Assembly (NCBI RefSeq): GCF_035918015.1
Contig: NZ_CP109132.1
Coordinates: forward strand, 2,542,001-2,606,000
Direction of reading: 5' to 3'
DNA from: Streptomyces sp. NBC_01754
Lineage (GTDB): Bacteria > Actinomycetota > Actinomycetes > Streptomycetales > Streptomycetaceae
Length of the DNA stretch: 64,000 nucleotides
In this document: positions 1-9,629 of the stretch, piece after piece
Layout: each line of letters begins with the position of its first letter
Position numbering within the stretch: position 1 is the first letter of the stretch
Made by a program: the position numbers and the translations under genes
The notes under the pieces: generated by a model
The model's input: the letters and a program-made list of their open reading frames with translations, nothing else
Told to the model about the DNA's origin: nothing
Database searches by the model: none

Positions 1-1
1 C

Positions 2-1654
2 AAATGGGGCTTCGGGAAATCGGGTTGCAGCCAGGCACTCGCCCTCCAGGAAAGGCAGGAACACGATCAGGCTCTCCTGAAGCGGCTGCACGCGGTCCGG
101 GAGGCCGAGAGCGTCATCGACAAGGTCGCTCTACTCATCGGTGAGGAAGCCCTGCGTGGCGGGCTTCCTCCCGGGCTGATGGAGAGCGAGATCCACGAAC
201 ACGGGAGCGAACCGAGCCCTCGTCGCGTCGCCGAGATGGCGTTCAACGCCCACGGCGAGGCGATCCTGCGGATCCACTCCCACGATCTCGCGCTGAACTT
301 CCCCACCCGAGCACCCACGTCCTTCAGCGGCGGCCAGAAGGCCCTGCTCTTCGTCACCGATCTCGGGTTTCCGGACTCCTTCGCCGGCGCCCAGGTGCCC
401 TCTCTGGAAGCACGTCTGGAGGTGGAAGGGCCGACCGAGTTCCCCGCCCTGCACCCGTACCAGGAGGCCCTCGCCCAGGCGTTGCTGGGTCTGCTGGAGA
501 GCCCGATGCCCCAGCGCGGCATGCTCAGCCTGCCGACGGGGGCCGGTAAGACACGTGTCACGGCGGAGGGTGTGATCCGCTGGATCCGTGACCTCAAGGA
601 TCTTCCGGGTCCGGTCCTGTGGGTAGCTCAGACCGAAGAGCTGTGCGAGCAGGCCGTCCAGAGTTGGAGTTTCGTCTGGTCGAAGGTGGGCCCTGAGCAT
701 CCGCTCGTCATCAGCCGTCTGTGGGCGTCGAACGAGGCCACCCCGGTCGACGGGCGACCGCATCTGGTCGTCGCGACCGACGCGAAGCTGGACCGCTGCC
801 TGGCGGAGGAGAACTACGCCTGGTTGCGGGAGTCCACCTCGCTTGTCGTCGTCGACGAGGCGCACACCGCGATGTCCAAGCGCTACACACGTCTTCTCGA
901 GCAACTCGGCCTGACCCACCACCGGACCGGCCGTCATCTGGTCGGTCTGACCGCGACCCCCTACAAGAACAACGCGGAGCTGACCCGGTTGCTGGTCCAG
1001 CGGTTCGGCAACCGCCTGGACACCGGGGTCTTCGACGGCGATCTGTCCGTCGCCATCAAGTCCTTGCAGAACATCGGAGTGTTGGCCCAGGTGAAACACC
1101 GAGAGTTGCAAGGCGCCGCCATCGCCCTGACGGCTGACGAGCGTGCCCAGTCCGAGACGTTCGCCACCTTGCCCAAGGGCGCGGAGCAACGGCTTGCCGA
1201 GGACCACGACCGCAGCCAGCGCATCGTCGACGAGATCGCCGCCATGCCCTCCGACTGGCCGGTTCTGGTGTTCGCCACCTCCGTCGCCCACGCCAAGCTG
1301 CTCGCGGCCAAGCTGGGTGACAGGGACATCAAGGCTGCGGCCATCGACTCGAGCACGCCCACCAATGAACGCCGTCAGCGGATCAACGACTTCCGCAAGG
1401 GCAGGACACAGGTGCTCACGAACTACGGCGTGCTCACCCAAGGCTTCGACGCACCGGCCACCCGTGCGGTGGTCGTCGCCCGTCCGACCTACAGTCCGAA
1501 CGTCTACCAGCAGATGATCGGACGTGGTCTGCGCGGCCCGAAGAACGGTGGCAAGGAGAGCTGTCTGATCCTGAACGTACGGGACAACATCACCAACTAC
1601 GGTGAAGCACTCGCGTTCACCGAGTTCGAGTACCTGTGGGACGAGGCGCAGTGA
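2..1654 (+). CDS. SF2 DEAD/DEAH-type helicase, 5'-truncated by the window edge
   Basis: The frame is open to the left edge with no stop, so about 550 C-terminal residues of a larger protein are visible. Helicase motifs are clear: Walker A PTGAGKT near visible residue 177, DEAH near 285, and the motif V/VI region GFDAP...QQMIGRGLRG near 475-510. The segment before the helicase (visible residues about 105-127, containing GGQKALLFVTDLGFPDSFAG) resembles the linker that follows sacsin/HSP90-like ATPase modules in some large bacterial helicases; that is recalled, not checked. The stop overlaps the GTG of the next gene (GTGA), so the genes are translationally coupled. In the context of DrmA and DrmB downstream I infer an ATP-driven nucleic-acid translocase of a defence system. 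The helicase call is secure; the identity of the missing N-terminus is not. Confidence 0.88.
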   Translation, partial: KWGFGKSGCSQALALQERQEHDQALLKRLHAVREAESVIDKVALLIGEEALRGGLPPGLMESEIHEHGSEPSPRRVAEMAFNAHGEAILRIHSHDLALNFPTRAPTSFSGGQKALLFVTDLGFPDSFAGAQVPSLEARLEVEGPTEFPALHPYQEALAQALLGLLESPMPQRGMLSLPTGAGKTRVTAEGVIRWIRDLKDLPGPVLWVAQTEELCEQAVQSWSFVWSKVGPEHPLVISRLWASNEATPVDGRPHLVVATDAKLDRCLAEENYAWLRESTSLVVVDEAHTAMSKRYTRLLEQLGLTHHRTGRHLVGLTATPYKNNAELTRLLVQRFGNRLDTGVFDGDLSVAIKSLQNIGVLAQVKHRELQGAAIALTADERAQSETFATLPKGAEQRLAEDHDRSQRIVDEIAAMPSDWPVLVFATSVAHAKLLAAKLGDRDIKAAAIDSSTPTNERRQRINDFRKGRTQVLTNYGVLTQGFDAPATRAVVVARPTYSPNVYQQMIGRGLRGPKNGGKESCLILNVRDNITNYGEALAFTEFEYLWDEAQ

Positions 1655-3567
1655 CTTCCGTCCTCCCCACCGAGCATCGACTCACGACCGCGCAGCAGGC
1701 CGTGGTGGACCAGCCCTGGGATGCTCGGGTCCTGGTCACGGCCGGTGCGGGCGCCGGCAAGACGCACACCTTGGTGCGACGGCTCGACGTGTTGGTGGAG
1801 CGCGAGGAACTGGAGGCCGGGGAGATCCTTGTCCTCAGCTTCTCCCGTGCCGCCGTACGTGAACTCACCGAGCGAATCCAACGGCACGCCGCCGCGGCAC
1901 AACGGATTCGGGTGCAGACGTTCGACGGCTGGGCCTCGTCGCTGCTCAACCGTGCCTATCCGGATGTGGACTGGGGGGCCTACACCTTCGACGGTCGCAT
2001 CGAGGCTGCCACCGAGGCCATCGACAAGGGCGCGGTCGAAGGCGGCACCTACACGCCCGCCCACGTGGTGATCGACGAGGTGCAGGACCTCGTCGGCGTA
2101 CGCCGCGACATGGTCGAGGCTCTGCTCGACCGGTTCCAGGAGAACAGTGGATTCACGGTCGTGGGTGATTCGGCTCAGTCCGTGTACGGGTTCCAGGTGT
2201 CCGACCCCGAGCAGCGGGCGGGCGAAACCGGCCGGTTCCTGGAGTGGGTGCGCGCCACCTTCGGTGAGGATCTCGTCGAACTGCACCTCGGTGACAATTT
2301 TCGGGCCCGTAGCGAGGCGGCTCGGACGGCGCTTCCCTATGGTGCCCCGCTGCAACGACTGTCCCATGACCGGGCCGAGGCCGCCGCGGAGGCGGAGCGC
2401 ATCCACGGTGACCTGCGTGCGCTGCTGCTCTCGGAGCCGAACTTCGGGAGTCTGGAGGACGAATTCGTCCGTTCGGCGCTCCGCGACTACCCCGACACCA
2501 CCGCCATCCTGTGCCGCGACAACGGGCAGGCATTGACGTTGTCCGGTCTGCTGGCCGACGCGGACGTCCCGCACACACTCCAGCGTTCGGCCCGGGACCG
2601 CTCGGCACCTGAATGGATCTCCGAACTGCTCGCCTCGACCGAAGCGACCACGCTGGGTCGGGAACGCTTCGACGAACTGTTGGTCGACCTGCGGCTCCCG
2701 GTCGGCAGTACGCCGGAGGCACTGTGGCGGTCGGTGCGCAAGGTGGCTCGGGGGCGCGGTCGAGGCACCCTTGATGTCACCGCTCTGCACCGAGCACTCG
2801 CCGATGGCGGACTGCCCGACGAACTGACCTCGGCGCAGCCCACCTCGCTCGTGGTATCGACGGTGCACCGTGTCAAAGGCCTGGAATTCGATCGAGTTCT
2901 CATCGTGGAACCACGCACGCTGAAAGAACCGAACCAGGTGCGGAAGAAGAAGTACGACTACGACCCTGCGGCGGAGGCTCGGCTTCTCTATGTGGCCATG
3001 ACCCGGGCACGGCACGATCTGTACGTCCTGGCCCCCCCCAGCTCGTGGCTCGTCCGGAAGGACAAGAGGATCGACCGTTGGTACCTGGGCGGCCGCAGCA
3101 CCTGGGCGCGCAACGGCATCGAAGTGCTCGGCTCGGACGTGTCCCACGAACAGCCTCCGGGGACGGAAGTGATCAGGCAGGAAGCCGCTGACCTACGGCA
3201 GCACCTGCTGAACGACGTCACCTCAGGCTCCGAGGCGGAACTCGTGCTGCTGCATGGCATCCCCGTCGCCGCCGACCAGTCCCCGCCGTACGCGGTGGTG
3301 GTCGGCGGACGACAGGTCGCCGTGGTGTCGGAACGTTTCCGGACCGATCTGCAGCGGATGCTGCGCCGTACGACCCACTCCCAGGTCGATCGGTGGCCAC
3401 CTCGGATCACCGGTTTGCGAGTCGACTGCGTAGAGAGCGTGGCGGGCAGCCCTGCGGCAACCGAAGCGGCTGGGCTGGGTACACACGGCGCCTGGGTCGC
3501 ACCTCGGTTGTGTGGTCTGGGTCGCTTCCGCTGGTACGAGGACGAATCGAAGGGCGACGAAGGATGA
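1651..3567 (+). CDS. UvrD/PcrA-like superfamily 1 helicase
   Basis: The protein has 638 residues from a GTG at 1651, which overlaps the previous stop; this start is preferred over an upstream in-frame GTG at 1636 because of the overlap. SF1A motifs run in order: Walker A AGAGAGKTHT (about 30-40), DEVQD (about 142), GDSAQSVYGF (about 172), STVHRVKGLEF (about 403) and LLYVAMTRAR (about 446). The last ~160 residues carry no nuclease motif I can recognise. UvrD-like enzymes translocate 3'-5' on single-stranded DNA. Housekeeping UvrD/PcrA is normally longer and is not coupled to DrmA/DrmB genes, so this looks like a dedicated accessory copy of the defence array. It overlaps drmA by four bases (ATGA). 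Confidence 0.9.
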   Translation: MTSVLPTEHRLTTAQQAVVDQPWDARVLVTAGAGAGKTHTLVRRLDVLVEREELEAGEILVLSFSRAAVRELTERIQRHAAAAQRIRVQTFDGWASSLLNRAYPDVDWGAYTFDGRIEAATEAIDKGAVEGGTYTPAHVVIDEVQDLVGVRRDMVEALLDRFQENSGFTVVGDSAQSVYGFQVSDPEQRAGETGRFLEWVRATFGEDLVELHLGDNFRARSEAARTALPYGAPLQRLSHDRAEAAAEAERIHGDLRALLLSEPNFGSLEDEFVRSALRDYPDTTAILCRDNGQALTLSGLLADADVPHTLQRSARDRSAPEWISELLASTEATTLGRERFDELLVDLRLPVGSTPEALWRSVRKVARGRGRGTLDVTALHRALADGGLPDELTSAQPTSLVVSTVHRVKGLEFDRVLIVEPRTLKEPNQVRKKKYDYDPAAEARLLYVAMTRARHDLYVLAPPSSWLVRKDKRIDRWYLGGRSTWARNGIEVLGSDVSHEQPPGTEVIRQEAADLRQHLLNDVTSGSEAELVLLHGIPVAADQSPPYAVVVGGRQVAVVSERFRTDLQRMLRRTTHSQVDRWPPRITGLRVDCVESVAGSPAATEAAGLGTHGAWVAPRLCGLGRFRWYEDESKGDEG

Positions 3568-6500
3568 GCGGTTCGAAGCACCAGGCACACTACGAGATGT
3601 GCGACACGCTCGTTGACGCCCTTCGGCAGGACCTGCTCGGTCCCGTGGGCGGCGTGGACGAAGTTCTCACCGACGACGCACCGATCACCATGTACCCCGT
3701 CGGCGTGCTCTTCCCACGCTCGCGCCCGGAACGGCCCGATGACCCGACCCGGCCCGGCGCGACAGAGCCCGGCGAGCTGGAGTCCGCGCGAGACGGTCTC
3801 GACCTGGTACCTCTCGGCGCCCGTCGCGATATCGAAGAAGGGCCGGGCGACCTGGGCGTCTCACTGGCGAACGCGCGCATGCCGTCGTCCATCGGTCTGA
3901 CCTTCGCCGTGGACCCGACCTCGTCACGACGGATTCGGATGGTCGTGCATGCCGCCGTCTACCTCCCTGAGGACGCCGAAGGCAAGCCCGTGGCCGCGAA
4001 GCGGACCGACGCGCGGAGCACGAAGGCCCAACGGGAGCACTGGCGACGCTCTGCCCTGGCGATCGAACCCGTCCACGTGGACGTCACTCGACCGGGCTTG
4101 CTCGAGCCGTTCATTTTCCATCAGGGCCTGCAACTGCGCGTGTTGGTCCGACCTCGCTCAGAAGCGGACGGGACGGTCACCGTGACCGCCACTGTCGTCA
4201 ACAGCCTGGAGGTCGGACAGTTCGATCTCCGAGACGCCCATTGCTTCTACCAGCCGAAGCTGACCGTCAGCGCGGAGGACGGCAGCAGCCCCGCTTTCGT
4301 GGTGCGGCCGACCACTCTGCAGGCGGTCGATCAGGAACAGGCACTGAGCCGGCTGCTGTATCGCCATGCACCGAGCTTCGCAACCGGCCATGGATGCGCA
4401 GCGGATTGGGACTGGACACCGCCTCCGGTGGGATCGGCATCGATCGATCGACCGGCCGTCACCGCGCTGTGGACCGACTTCGTTCCGTCCCACGAGGTGT
4501 TGCTGACGGACTCGAACCCGGAGATCGACGACCGAGCCCTGACCATGTATCGGCTGGGTACCGGATCAACCCAAGAGATCGTCGCAGCCCTACGCGACCT
4601 GCTGACCGGATACGAGCAATGGGTCGAGACCCAGGAGGATCAGGCACGCCTGTTTCGCGGCACGGAGCATGAAAAGGTCTCGGCCGATCAGGCTCGGCTC
4701 TGTCGGCGGGCTCTGTACCGGATGCGAGACGGCATCGGCTTGTTGGAGGATGCCGACCGACCTGACATCATACGCGCCTTCCGACTGGCGAACCTCGCCA
4801 TGGCCGACCAGAGGGCCCGCACCGCGTGGATCAAGAGCGGCAGGTCCGGTGAGCCGGACGACCGGGCCGGACGGTGGCGACCCTTCCAGATTTCGTTCAT
4901 GCTCCTCTGCCTGGCCGGGATCGTCGATCCGGACCACGAGGACCGGAAGGTCTCCGACCTTCTGTGGTTCCCCACCGGAGGCGGCAAGACCGAGGCCTAC
5001 CTCGGTCTGATCGCTTTCACCGCCTTCCTGAGGCGGTTGCGGGACGGAGGGGACGGGGCGGGTGTCACCGTTCTCATGCGGTACACGCTTCGGCTGCTCA
5101 CCCTCCAACAGTTCGAGCGAGCCGCAGCGTTGATCTGCGCGATGGAAAAGCTGCGTGCGGCCGATCCGACAAGCCTGGGACACGACGAAATCTCCATCGG
5201 CATGTGGGTGGGCCGTTCGGCGACCCCCAACACGCTGGCGGTCGCCGCAGGCAAGTTGGCCGATCTCGTCCGCAACGAGAATCTTCAGTTGCAGACCGAG
5301 AACCCGGTCCAACTGCGTACCTGCCCCTGGTGCGGCGAGCCCCTGCGCCCTCGTGACTACGCGGTCCACACGGAGGACACGCGTATGACCGTGCGCTGCC
5401 CGGCCGGGGCCTGCGACTTCCACCGGGGCCTCCCCGTCCACCTCGTCGACGAGGCCGTCTACGCACACCGCCCGACCTTGGTCATCGCGACGGTCGACAA
5501 GTTCGCCTCGATGCCGTGGCGTCCCGCGTCGGCGGCTCTGTTCAACCGGGACGTGGCCGGAGTCCGGCCGCCCGAACTCATAGTCCAGGACGAGCTTCAC
5601 CTGATCTCAGGCCCGCTCGGCACACTGACCGGTCTGTACGAGACCGCAGTGGACGCCTTGGCGGAACGCCCCAAGGTCATCGCGTCGACCGCCACCATCC
5701 GGCGGGCCGATGAGCAGGGAGCCCGCCTGTTCGCCCGTACAGTCGCACAGTTCCCCCCTGGCGGCCTCGACGCACGCGATTCCTGGTTCGCCGTGGAAAC
5801 GCCCCGTGAGCGTAAGGCTGCCCGCCGCTACATCGGGCTGCTGACATCCAGCACCAGCCAGGCCACCTTGTTGATCAGGGTGTACGCCGCATTGCTCCAT
5901 CGTGCGCACGTCCATGACGCCCCACCCGAGGTGAGGGACGCCTACTGGACGCTGCTCGGCTACTTCAACAGCTTGCGGCTGCTTTCGGCAGCAGAGCTCC
6001 AGGTCCTCGACGACGTCCAGGAGCGGTTGGCCCGGCTGGCGGTCCGGGACGGCGTGAAGCCACGCCGCGCCGACACCTTGACAGAACTGAGCAGTCGGGC
6101 GAACGCCAGCGACATCTCCCGCCGCCTCAAGCAGGTGGAGCGACAGCTCCCGATGTCGGACGTGCTGGACGTACTGCTCGCCACCAACATGATCTCCGTG
6201 GGCGTCGACGTGGATCGGCTGGGGTTGATGGCGGTGATGGGACAGCCACAGACCACTGCCGAGTACATCCAGGCAACCAGCCGGATCGGCCGACAACACC
6301 CAGGCCTGGTCGCGGTCATGCTCAACTCGACCCGATCACGGGACCGGTCGCACTACGAAGACTTCCACAGCTTCCACTCCGCCCTGTACCGCGAGGTGGA
6401 GTCCACCAGTGTGACTCCGTTCTCCGCCAGGGCCCGGGACCGCGGACTCCACGCCGTCGTGGTGGCTCTGGCCCGGTTGATGCTGCCGGCCGCGAGGGCC

Positions 6501-6815
6501 AACGACGCGGCCTCGCGTGTGGAGGACTTCGTGAGTGATCTCCGGGAGACGGTCGGTGCAGCTCTGCTCCACCGAGTTACGGCAGTCGAGCCGGCCGAGG
6601 CCGGCGCCACGGCAGCCGCCTTCGAGGACTTCGTCGATTGGTGGCGGGAGGAGGCGCGGGAGCGCCCCGACCTCGTGTACGAGGCTCCGCGGGGCTCTCG
6701 TGGTCCCGCCCTGCTGTCCAACTACGACGACGAGTCCGCCGACGCGTCACCGTGGCAGACGTTGTGGAGTCTGCGCGACGTAGACGCCTCGTCCACCTTC
6801 TTCGAGGAGCGCTGA
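3564..6815 (+). CDS. drmA: DrmA-type DISARM helicase
   Basis: The protein has 1083 residues from the ATG at 3564, chosen because it forms an ATGA overlap with the previous gene and has AAGG just upstream. Helicase elements: Walker A in WFPTGGGKTEAYLGL near 470, DELH near 676, STAT near 709, LLATNMISVGVDVDRLG near 873 and SRIGRQHPG near 906. A zinc ribbon (CPWCGEP...CPAGAC) sits between motifs I and II near 587-620. These features, with the long N-terminal region and the RYTLRLLTLQQFERA segment after Walker A, are typical of DrmA, the SF2 subunit of DISARM that works with DrmB against invading DNA. DrmB follows after four bases. Confidence 0.9.
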   Translation: MSGSKHQAHYEMCDTLVDALRQDLLGPVGGVDEVLTDDAPITMYPVGVLFPRSRPERPDDPTRPGATEPGELESARDGLDLVPLGARRDIEEGPGDLGVSLANARMPSSIGLTFAVDPTSSRRIRMVVHAAVYLPEDAEGKPVAAKRTDARSTKAQREHWRRSALAIEPVHVDVTRPGLLEPFIFHQGLQLRVLVRPRSEADGTVTVTATVVNSLEVGQFDLRDAHCFYQPKLTVSAEDGSSPAFVVRPTTLQAVDQEQALSRLLYRHAPSFATGHGCAADWDWTPPPVGSASIDRPAVTALWTDFVPSHEVLLTDSNPEIDDRALTMYRLGTGSTQEIVAALRDLLTGYEQWVETQEDQARLFRGTEHEKVSADQARLCRRALYRMRDGIGLLEDADRPDIIRAFRLANLAMADQRARTAWIKSGRSGEPDDRAGRWRPFQISFMLLCLAGIVDPDHEDRKVSDLLWFPTGGGKTEAYLGLIAFTAFLRRLRDGGDGAGVTVLMRYTLRLLTLQQFERAAALICAMEKLRAADPTSLGHDEISIGMWVGRSATPNTLAVAAGKLADLVRNENLQLQTENPVQLRTCPWCGEPLRPRDYAVHTEDTRMTVRCPAGACDFHRGLPVHLVDEAVYAHRPTLVIATVDKFASMPWRPASAALFNRDVAGVRPPELIVQDELHLISGPLGTLTGLYETAVDALAERPKVIASTATIRRADEQGARLFARTVAQFPPGGLDARDSWFAVETPRERKAARRYIGLLTSSTSQATLLIRVYAALLHRAHVHDAPPEVRDAYWTLLGYFNSLRLLSAAELQVLDDVQERLARLAVRDGVKPRRADTLTELSSRANASDISRRLKQVERQLPMSDVLDVLLATNMISVGVDVDRLGLMAVMGQPQTTAEYIQATSRIGRQHPGLVAVMLNSTRSRDRSHYEDFHSFHSALYREVESTSVTPFSARARDRGLHAVVVALARLMLPAARANDAASRVEDFVSDLRETVGAALLHRVTAVEPAEAGATAAAFEDFVDWWREEARERPDLVYEAPRGSRGPALLSNYDDESADASPWQTLWSLRDVDASSTFFEER

Positions 6816-6819
6816 ATCC

Positions 6820-8676
6820 ATGGGCCCTGTCCCGCCCCGCACCCGTCGCCGCGGTCTTCCGTCGTCACCGGCGCGTGCGGTACGCAAACTCGGAGAGATC
6901 CGTCGCGCTCAGCTCGTCACGACGTACGGCGTCGGAGCCATGGTCGCGGTGGAGAACGAGTCGTTCCTCGTCCGCGGTATCGACTCGTGGGACATCTCCG
7001 AGTCGCCGACCATTTCGGAACCTCGTCTCGCCCGGCAGCTGGGGGTCTCCGGCTTCCGGATGCCACCGGCTCCTGATCCGGACCGTGCTCGGGACGGCGT
7101 GCGAGCCGTGCGCTTTCCGGAAACGTACTCGTGCCCGCACTGCCATCAGTTGCAGCGTTTCCGCAAGTTCAACTCACCGGCCGGCAAGGCCGAGTGTTCG
7201 ATCTGCCAGGAGAGCCTGGTCCCGTCCCGCTTCGTAATCGCTTGCACCCGTGGTCATTTGGACGATTTTCCCTATTGGAAGTGGGTCCATCGAGGGAACA
7301 GGAAGGAATCCGGTGGCTGCGGCGGGCAGTTGACGTTCCGGGCCGACGGGTCGACCGCATCACTGCGTGCGGTACTGATCGGTTGCAGTTGCGGGACCGA
7401 GGAGGTCTCGATGGAGGGATCTTTCCGACGGCAGGCCCTCCGGGAACTCGGCATCCGGTGCGAGGGCCGACGTCCCTGGCTCAAGAACGCCCCGGCTGAG
7501 AGCTGTCAGGAACCCCCGCGCACGCTTCAGCGCGGTTCCTCCTCCGTGTGGTTTCCGGTCATGCACTCGGCCCTGTCCATCCCTCCGTGGAGTCAGGGGA
7601 TCGCCAAGCTCGTCGCGCCGTACTACGACATCTTCAAGGTGGAGGACCACTCTGCCATCAGGTCGTTCGTACGCATGCAGAAGCTGCTGCGCCACCACCC
7701 GAATTTCACCGACGACGACGTGGTGGCCGAAGTCGATCGGAGACGTGCGGCCGAGGCCGCTGCGGCGGGGCAGGCAGACGGCGCGGAGAACGACAAACCG
7801 ACTCGAGACTATCGACGCGAGATCTATGAGGGCGAATACCGAAGCCTGTCCAAGCCGCATCTGGAGGTCGCGGAGCAGGAGCAAGATTTTGTCTGTGAGC
7901 CGCCCACAGCGCCGATCGACGCCCTACGCGCGTCCCATGGGCTGGAGCAGGTGATGCTGGTCAAGCGGCTCCGCGAGGTACGAGCACTGCAGTCGTTCCG
8001 TCGTGTGGACGAGCCGAGTCCGGCGGACTCACCGCTGCGTGAGGCTGCGATCTCGCTGGCGAAGCCGAGTTGGCTACCGGCTTTCGAGGTGAGTGGTGAG
8101 GGTGTCTTCGTTCGCCTTGACACCGCACGACTTCACGACTGGGAAGAGGACCCGATACAGGTCGCTCGGGCCGCCCGGATTCGCGAGAACCACGAGAAAC
8201 TGCTTTCGTCGCGTGCGACCGACTCGACCAAGCCAATTCCGCCTTCCCCCGCCACTCCTCGCTTCCTTCTTCTGCATGCCTTGGCCCACATATTGGTCAA
8301 CGAATGGAGCTTGGACGGCGGCTACCCGTCCGCTTCCCTGCGTGAACGCATCTACGGTACGGAAGACATGGCGGGCGTACTGATCTATACGGCAACCAGC
8401 GATTCCGCCGGCAGCCTCGGCGGCGTCGTGGCGCAGGGTGAACCCGACCGCCTCGAAGTTTCCCTCCGGTCCGCCCTGCGCAGAGCAAGCTGGTGCTCGA
8501 ACGACCCTCTGTGCATGGAATCGGAGGCAAGCGGCGCGGACAGTTTGAACCTGGCCGCCTGCCATGCCTGCCTACTGCTCCCCGAGACGAGTTGCGAGAA
8601 CAACAACATCTTGCTCGATCGGGCAGCCCTCATCGGGACACCGGACGGTCGTGTGCCGGGCTTCTTCACTCCCTGA
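6820..8676 (+). CDS. drmB: DrmB / DUF1998 family DISARM protein
   Basis: The protein has 618 residues. The N-terminus carries the hallmark RRAQLVTTYGVGAMVAVE (about 29-46). It is followed by cysteine pairs (CPHC near 105, CSIC near 127), CTRGHLDDFPYWKWVH (about 142) and a C-terminal DUF1998 zinc site: DPLCMESE, then AACHACLLLPETSCENN (about 581-598) and LLDRAALIG. This ending is diagnostic of DrmB. DrmB and DrmA form the DISARM core complex. The ATG lies four bases after the drmA stop, so it is the last gene of the operon; the next gene is convergent. Confidence 0.93.
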   Translation: MGPVPPRTRRRGLPSSPARAVRKLGEIRRAQLVTTYGVGAMVAVENESFLVRGIDSWDISESPTISEPRLARQLGVSGFRMPPAPDPDRARDGVRAVRFPETYSCPHCHQLQRFRKFNSPAGKAECSICQESLVPSRFVIACTRGHLDDFPYWKWVHRGNRKESGGCGGQLTFRADGSTASLRAVLIGCSCGTEEVSMEGSFRRQALRELGIRCEGRRPWLKNAPAESCQEPPRTLQRGSSSVWFPVMHSALSIPPWSQGIAKLVAPYYDIFKVEDHSAIRSFVRMQKLLRHHPNFTDDDVVAEVDRRRAAEAAAAGQADGAENDKPTRDYRREIYEGEYRSLSKPHLEVAEQEQDFVCEPPTAPIDALRASHGLEQVMLVKRLREVRALQSFRRVDEPSPADSPLREAAISLAKPSWLPAFEVSGEGVFVRLDTARLHDWEEDPIQVARAARIRENHEKLLSSRATDSTKPIPPSPATPRFLLLHALAHILVNEWSLDGGYPSASLRERIYGTEDMAGVLIYTATSDSAGSLGGVVAQGEPDRLEVSLRSALRRASWCSNDPLCMESEASGADSLNLAACHACLLLPETSCENNNILLDRAALIGTPDGRVPGFFTP

Positions 8677-9056
8677 CACACGGCTTGGGCGGTCGGGATC
8701 TCCACTCCGGCTGCCCACACCGGCGCATCTCGGGGCCTCTGTCGACAAACGGGGTCCTGATGACGAGGTGGAGGAAACATCGGTGTCCCGCCGGCGAACT
8801 CGTGACGGTCGGCCCAGCCCAGGAGAGTGTGCGTGTTCCGAAGACACGTCGCTCCGGAGGAATCCGCGCCCCCTCTCCTCGCGAGTTCCTCAGGAGCTGC
8901 CTACCGGTGTCCACGTCGGGCGATGGAATCGCGCGTAGGCCGACGCCCACACCAGCGAGAGCCTCGGCTCGCTGACGGCCCTTCGCGCGGCTACGAGTAA
9001 GCAGCGCCGTAGTCCCCGGGCTGCTCCCAAGCCCGGCCTCGGCGCCCGGCGCGTAC
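8677..9056. other. intergenic region after the defence operon
   Basis: No convincing gene is visible. Open frames here are short, lack a good ribosome-binding site and look like nothing I know. Apart from the hairpin at 9016-9036 I see only a weak inverted repeat (AGCGAG...CTCGCT, 8954-8973). Confidence 0.5.
9016..9036. terminator. hairpin between convergent genes
   Basis: CCGGGCT (9016-9022) pairs with AGCCCGG (9030-9036) around a 7-nt loop. It lies between the plus-strand defence operon and the minus-strand acetyltransferase, a typical place for a terminator. There is no T-run, so this is a modest call. Confidence 0.45.
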
Positions 9057-9629
9057 TCAGACCGACGCCCCCTCAGCCGCCTTCGGCGCCCCGTAGCAAC
9101 GAACGCTCACCCTCTGATCCGGCCCCCACCGCTGCTCCGCGGTGCCCAGGGGCCGCCAGCCGAGTCGCTCGTACAGTGCCGTCGCCGCAGTGTCCGACGC
9201 CACCACGTCCAGCACCAGGTGCAGCCCACGCTCCCGTGCTTCTTCGTGGGCGCGCGTCATCAGCAGCTCGCCGAGTCCGTGGCCACGGGCCCACGGGGCC
9301 ACGAACAGCCGGCTGATCACCGTCACCGCCTCCGCGTCCACGCCTTCCCAGGCGCCGAGCAGCCCTGGGGCCGCGTCCCCGGTGGTGCTCCTGGACAGGA
9401 CGACATGGCCCGCGATCCGGCCGTCCAGTTCCGCCACCCACGCTGCGAGAAACCAGGGACGCGCCAGCCACTCGGCGGCATCCTCGGGCCAGTTGACCGG
9501 GTATCCGTCACGCTCGTGGACCTGTGCCAGCAGGTGGACGCAGGCGTCGAGGTCTCGGTCGGTCCGGGGCCTGACACACCGGCCCGCCTTGGCACCCGGC
9601 CTGCTGTCGATGTGGCTCTCGCTCGTCAT
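9057..9629 (-). CDS. GNAT-family N-acetyltransferase
   Basis: The protein has 190 residues from the ATG at 9629; an in-frame ATG at 9647 would add six residues, and neither has a strong ribosome-binding site. The GNAT fold is shown by AVTVISRLFVAPWARGHGLG (beta4 and the acetyl-CoA pyrophosphate loop, with R-x-x-G-x-G/A replaced by ARGHGLGE), HEEARERGLHLVLDV and the C-terminal TAATALYERLGWRPLG. Such enzymes move acetyl from acetyl-CoA to an amine; the acceptor cannot be read from sequence. It stands alone and converges on the defence operon. Confidence 0.85.
   Translation of the reverse strand: MTSESHIDSRPGAKAGRCVRPRTDRDLDACVHLLAQVHERDGYPVNWPEDAAEWLARPWFLAAWVAELDGRIAGHVVLSRSTTGDAAPGLLGAWEGVDAEAVTVISRLFVAPWARGHGLGELLMTRAHEEARERGLHLVLDVVASDTAATALYERLGWRPLGTAEQRWGPDQRVSVRCYGAPKAAEGASV

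Noticed and set aside
131..1441. Long minus-strand open frame opposite the first helicase
   Set aside because: It is a codon-bias shadow of the plus-strand helicase: no ribosome-binding site, Gly/Arg/Val-rich composition and no motif.
3393..3563. Upstream extension of drmA by 57 residues
   Set aside because: It lies wholly within the UvrD-like gene, and the ATGA overlap at 3564 gives a better start.
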